Shown: positions 59,516 to 64,000 of the stretch, piece by piece | How positions within the stretch are numbered: the first letter of the stretch is position 1 | Layout of the letters: every line of letters begins with the position of its first letter | Assembly (NCBI GenBank): GCA_008692225.1 | Contig: VICG01000016.1 | Coordinates: forward strand, 310,001-374,000 | Direction of reading: 5' to 3' | DNA length: 64,000 nt | From: Monilinia fructicola | Lineage: Eukaryota; Ascomycota; Leotiomycetes; Helotiales; Sclerotiniaceae | Position numbers and translations under genes: made by a program | The notes under the pieces: generated by a model | Seen by the model: the letters and a program-made list of their open reading frames with translations, nothing else | The model's database searches: none | What the model was told of the DNA's origin: nothing

Positions 59516-60843
59516 TTGGTGTGAGATACTAATGATTGTAGAATCAAATGCCGAAGTTCTATTGAGGCAAAACTGACAGCAAAGTAAATCAAAACAATTC
59601 TATGAGCAGGAAGAATCAAAGCATTGGCTCAGGTGTAATTCTCGAGTGTATAAACAAATAATAAATATAACTGCATCGCATATTGTTTATAAGGTCTTTA
59701 GTGGCTCGTGAAATTGGTTGTGATACAGACAAGTAAGAAGATGATTATCGCAAAGCGTATCTTAAGCCTCATTAAAGGGGTCACCGAGTAGAGAATTCCT
59801 CTTTCTATTGGCTTGGGTTGCTTGGAAGTACGAGAGATAAAAGAAGTCATCATCACTTGATGAAAATCAAAATCATGTTCGGTTTCAAGCAACCAATCAA
59901 TTAATTAATCATCCACAGCAACAAAAGGCAGTCAAAGACGTTGGCATCTATTTTTTTTTTTCATTATTTGTGTATTAACAGGCTGGTTGAGGATTGTCTT
60001 TCCATCTGTCTTAGATGCTCAACTTTGAGCAAGATTCTATCCACGAATAGGAGTCCACGGGTCAGTGAATATAGTCTATTCGCATTTTCAAACGGAACCA
60101 GTACAATTGGCAATCCCTAAAAGTTCTTGCCATATAATCATCCGGCTAGGTGCATGAAAACAATATGCAGTATCATTCAACGAATCAAGCTTATAGGTGA
60201 TGAACTTGCTGTAACGAATTGATCGCGATACAGGACAACAAAGAGCCAACCAAATGCAGGCTTTCGGGCTGACTGCATATGCCAGGACGCCAACATGAAG
60301 AAATGGCGAGGAGGAGACAATTGATTTCTAAACGATAGCTCTTATTGTGCGTTTCAATCATCGCAAATCTCGTCTGCAAGCTCAAAGATGTGCCAATTTG
60401 CAAGAGACGATGAGGGGTTTGACCTAGGGTTCGATGTAGGGGGGACAACACGTGGTTGTAGGTTGAGGTTACACCAACATCAAGCCATGGACAAGACACT
60501 AGGCTCTATCAAGTATTTTTGTATTCCAAAGCGACAAATGGACGCTGCAGCTGACGTGCGTTTTCGTATTCGATATTTGCATCTACCGATAGATCGTGTC
60601 GACCACGGAAGCAAGCAATTCAATATTCCTCCAAGAATTCGGGGATAGTGGAGGTAAATCCAGGGCAAATATCAGTTTGCATTTTCCTCTCAGACATCGG
60701 TCTAGATGATATAGAAGTCGTATTGCCTCAAGATTTAGCCCTTTTCCTGATTGGAGAGGAGTTATTCGAACAAAATTGAAAATTCGCGAATTAAGGGCAG
60801 GTTTGGAATCAATCGTGGCGTGTTAGACGTGCAGACTCCAAGC
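59516..60843. other. 1.3-kb intergenic region, no supportable gene
   Basis: There are only short frames on both strands, none with a domain. The right part is the promoter of the bZIP gene. Confidence 0.45.
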
Positions 60844-62369
60844 ATGGCAGATGAACCTCAAGATGCAGCTTTCACATCGTTCTGGCACCGTTCTGTTGAT
60901 AAGATTTCATCTGGAAAAGTTAAATTTATGCCGAATGTCAATAAACCAACGAATCGTACGTTCATTGCATCCTTGTTTCGTCCTTTATCTTTCTCCTTTC
61001 TTACATATGGCTACCTTGTATCCTCCTATGTTTTGTTCGCGAAAGCTGCATATTAAGGACAATGACTTCCGAGCTGGGCTATTCAAAGCAGATGAGCCAC
61101 TCTTGAATTCTTCTACATTACCCTAATCGAGAATGACAGCCAATGAAGAAGAAGACGAAACGCCGTCTGCACCGGCTCAAAAACAGCATAGACGAAATCA
61201 AGTCCGAAGAGCACAAATGTTGCCCCTTCCCCTTTATATCATTCAGCCATAGCATTACTGATAGCTCGGCCAGAGAACACCGAAAGCGCAAGCAAAACTA
61301 CGTCAAGCATTTTGAAGAAGATGCAATACGACTTCGCGAGATGATCTCCGCAACCGAGAAGGAAAGTTCCGCTTTGATGAAGGAAAATCGAGCAATCAAG
61401 GCTACTTTGTCCGCTTCAGGTGTGAGCATAGTGCGACCACTAAGTCCAAAAACACCTAAACCCACGATCTTTTTACCTCCAGAGGAATATGACTCGTTCA
61501 GTAGTCTTAGGGTCCCTGATTCAACACAAAGGAAGAGGCTTACAATTCGATCCATCGACAGCGAGACAGAGAATGATAGACTATCCAGTTCTATCAGCGA
61601 AATGCTTACTCAACATAAGCCTTCTTCCACAGACTACTTTCCCAACGGCCAAGAGATGTCTGATAGCTCGAGCACTTCCGGCTCACATGTCCATATTCAT
61701 TTCGACAAGTGTCTCGACGCACCTTGCCTCCATATCAGCGAATCATCGGGCAACCCCTTCAGAGGACCAGGGGTCATAGACCTGTCCAAACCATTGCCAC
61801 CACTTCCCGGTCAAGCCTCCATACCTGAAAACACCTCCCAGACGCCATCACCCGATCTATCACTCATAGCAATCAACCTTATCCTTGCGTGAGTACACCT
61901 CCATTCGAACAAGCAAATCACAAACTAACTCCATCCCCATCCCCACAGCCTCGAACATCCTTGCCGGACCCATTTCCACCACGCCTCCTTCCACCCCACC
62001 GATAACCCCTCGGGCCACGAACTCATGGCCTCCACCCCCCTCTTCGCACAAGCGCCCCCCTCCGCATTCCACGACCCTCGCCCCGCGTCCAAACCCTCAT
62101 GGTACTCCCCATCAACATCATCATCTCTAGCTCAGCTATACGCCATGTCGCGCTCGCTGCCCACGCCAGACGTCGAGATCACCCCCGTCCAGGCATGGTT
62201 CCTGATCGCGGAGAAATACGATGCTGAGATCGAGAGGGTCGTCGAGGGGAGGAGGATCGACGGCTTGAAGAGGGGCCTGGGCGGCCTGTCGCGGTGCTAC
62301 CAGTTTGGCGCGGTGATGGACGTGCATCGTTTTTGGGAGGTGGTGCATGAGGTTATGGACTGGGATTAG
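60844..62369 (+). CDS. fungal bZIP transcription factor
   Basis: Four exons (60844-60955, 61140-61218, 61274-61888 and 61949-62369) with matching phases encode 408 residues. The first intron is long (184 bp). The N-terminus MADEPQDAAFTSFWHRSVDK is typical of an ascomycete bZIP family. The basic region lies at about 53-72 (QHRRNQVRRAQIEHRKRKQN). It is followed by a leucine-zipper helix with YVKHFEEDAIRLREMISATE. The C-terminal conserved domain includes INLILALEHPCRTHFH, SGHELMAS, PDVEITPVQAWFLIAEKY and CYQFGAVMDVHRFWEVV. The canonical Asn of the basic region is replaced, as is usual in this subfamily. It is a nuclear DNA-binding regulator whose targets are unknown. No frame breaks are seen. 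The gene starts about 1.3 kb after the gag-like relic. Confidence 0.9.
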
Positions 62370-63087
62370 GGCTTCATGATATATGTGCATTGGCTTGGGG
62401 TTTGACCTGGCGCAGAACCTTAGATGGTTGATGGTGTACGCATCTCCAGAGTTTCGTCCCACATCGTTTAGGAAAAGCTCACTTCAGGAATGCCGGCCGG
62501 GTGCGCCGATTGTGATGCATAGGCTGCTATCTGGCGTGTTGTTCACATGGAAAGTCCCCAGTATTGAATCTCACACACCACATTTCAAACGCAACAATTA
62601 TCCATTTTCCTCGATATTGAGCGCATGAAACGGAACCCAAAGCGACCAAGGTCTTTCCGAAAATATGCGGGAATTTTTTCCCAACCCCAAAAGTCACATT
62701 CCTCAGCCCAGCAAAAATAATCGCAAACATCAATCCAAACCACAACCCCAACCCCAAACTCAACTAAAATCCGGAATGAAATCTCCCACAAGGGACAGCC
62801 AGCCCAATCCCCCATGCAGCACAACACAAACCCGCAAACGGCATCCCCACATCCCACAAGAAAATTCCCTCCCTTTCTTTATCCGCAAACATCGCCACTC
62901 GCTCCTCGCACCCCCCACTCCCACCATTCTTTATCCCCATGTCTCAGCCGCACGCGTCGCGGCACATTCCCCCCATGCACAAAAAGCCCTGCATCCCGCA
63001 TCATCGAAAGCCCATCAAATTCGCATCATCCACCCCCAGCATTCCCGTTCCCCCCTTCCCCACCCCCAAAAGAAACCTCAGCTCCAC
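62370..63087. other. spacer upstream of MARVEL gene
   Basis: A C-rich plus strand (CCCC, CCAC runs) from about 62,740 to 63,080 gives long Pro/His-rich frames that I read as 5' leader. No gene is called. Confidence 0.5.
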
Positions 63088-64000
63088 ATGGCGCACGCGC
63101 AGAATAACCGCCCGGGCACCGAGAGCCAGGACATCGTCACGGGCCACGTGCTCCAACCCAACAAAGGCGTCAGTGGCCTGCGGATCCTGCAGCTCATCAT
63201 TGCGCTCGCGATCCTAGGCCTTGCGGGCTTCGTCGTGACGTTTATCGCGTATTCGGGCGCGAGCTTGGATCTCTTCGTCGTATGCTTGTTCTCCCTTTCC
63301 TTTCCTTCCCTTTCCTTCCCTTGGCATATCCCTAACGACGCTGCGTCATCTAGGCTAGCGCGACCATCTTGATCATTCTCTACATACTGCTCGCCACGCA
63401 TCGCTTCACCAGCATCTACAACTACTGGGCCATCGCCTGCCTGGACATTTTCCTCATCATCTTCTGGCTGGCGGCCTGGATCACGAGTGCGGTGCAGGTC
63501 CGCCACTTTCGATTTCGGTATGGATATTATGGGTGCGGGTGGTATTTTTTGCCGCCGGGACCTGCTGGCATTGGAAGAGAGGGACGATTCCGACGCGGGG
63601 CTGGAAAAGAGAGCCAGCACCAGCTACCACACCTTCCGCGCGGTCTATATTGCCGCCGCCGTATTGGCCGCTGTAGAATTGTGAGTTTTGGCCCCCGTCT
63701 CCTTTTGTGCTGTCTGTCCTTGGACTTCTTGCTCTGGAGGAAGCTTCGAGCCAGCGTCGTCGACAGCAGATGAAAAAAAAAGTCGGAGCTGATGGAACCC
63801 AAGCGTCCTCTTCGTCATAACCTTCTTGTTCACCCTCGGTAAAATCCTCAAACATCACGATGACGGCGGTCATAGCAGTGCCGCGCCGAAAAACCACGCC
63901 GCGAGGGATATGGAAATGCAAGCTCCCGGGCACACGGGCCCGACCCCAGGTCCAACTCCGGCGCAGCCAGTTGCTCACCCAGGGACGGGTGAACCGATTG
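63088..64000 (+). CDS. MARVEL-domain four-helix membrane protein (3' partial)
   Basis: Exons 63088-63279, 63354-63680 and 63804-64000 (running off the window) encode a protein that starts MAHAQNNRPGTESQDIVTGH. Four hydrophobic segments fit a MARVEL/tetraspan fold: ILQLIIALAILGLAGFVVTF, then ASATILIILYILL, then IACLDIFLIIFWLAAWI, and finally AAAVLAAVEFVLFVITFLF. A loop between TM3 and TM4 contains CRRDLLALEERDD...LEKR, as in fungal MARVEL proteins. The cytoplasmic tail is Pro/Gly/His-rich and open to the edge. One extra C at 63501-63502 breaks the frame after TSAVQV; without it exon 2 has the length demanded by the splice phases. It is probably a plasma-membrane organiser, with no enzymatic role implied. 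Confidence 0.85.

Overview
The window looks like nuclear DNA of a filamentous ascomycete. Its genes are split by introns of about 42-184 bp with GT...AG ends. Their best recognisable relatives are fungal (KAR9, a fungal bZIP family, a MARVEL protein, a GPI-anchored wall protein, a fused NAD(P) transhydrogenase). AT-rich blocks carry the transition-biased decay expected of repeat-induced point mutation (RIP). A helotialean (Leotiomycetes) origin fits but cannot be proved from the sequence alone.

Layout. 1-333 is the 3' tail of an unidentified Ser/Pro-rich protein. 4.1-7.5 kb holds a divergent pair: an RWD-RBR E3 ubiquitin ligase (minus) and dolichyldiphosphatase (plus). 9.9-12.7 kb is a secreted subtilisin-like protease. 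14.57-23.44 kb is a nearly pure A/T island without coding capacity. It is bounded by exact 28-bp inverted repeats and an 11-bp direct repeat, so it looks like a transposed unit. 24.3-28.3 kb is the 13-exon mitochondrial transhydrogenase gene. 28.3-33.8 kb is gene-poor. 33.8-37.1 kb is KAR9 (minus). 37.1-44.1 kb is microsatellite-rich and gene-free, with two inverted copies of a RIP-decayed miniature element. 44.2-45.8 kb is a Ser/Gly/Cys-rich GPI-anchored wall protein. 47.1-50.5 kb is a divergent pair: phosphoserine aminotransferase (minus) and an SDR-fold protein that has lost its catalytic motifs (plus). 50.9-54.7 kb has a small hypothetical gene, a relic of an NLR N-terminal domain and a second miniature element. 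54.9-56.2 kb is a mitochondrial DUF1640 membrane protein. 57.9-59.5 kb has gene relics (gag-like and possibly SET-like). 60.8-62.4 kb is a bZIP regulator, and a MARVEL-domain membrane protein runs off the right edge.

A recurring oddity is that many otherwise well-conserved genes are broken by single-base frame changes, mostly one extra base in a short homopolymer. There are five in the transhydrogenase, about six in KAR9, and one or two in the RBR, SER1-like, SDR, DUF1640 and MARVEL genes. Splice phases and family conservation on both sides fit exactly once the extra base is discounted. I therefore read most of these genes as intact in the organism and the breaks as probable assembly errors. 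The coordinates below span the whole gene including such breaks.

No operons or pathway clusters are seen. The genes are mostly housekeeping (protein glycosylation lipid recycling, serine synthesis, mitochondrial NADPH supply, spindle orientation, ubiquitination) and are separated by repeat-rich spacers.
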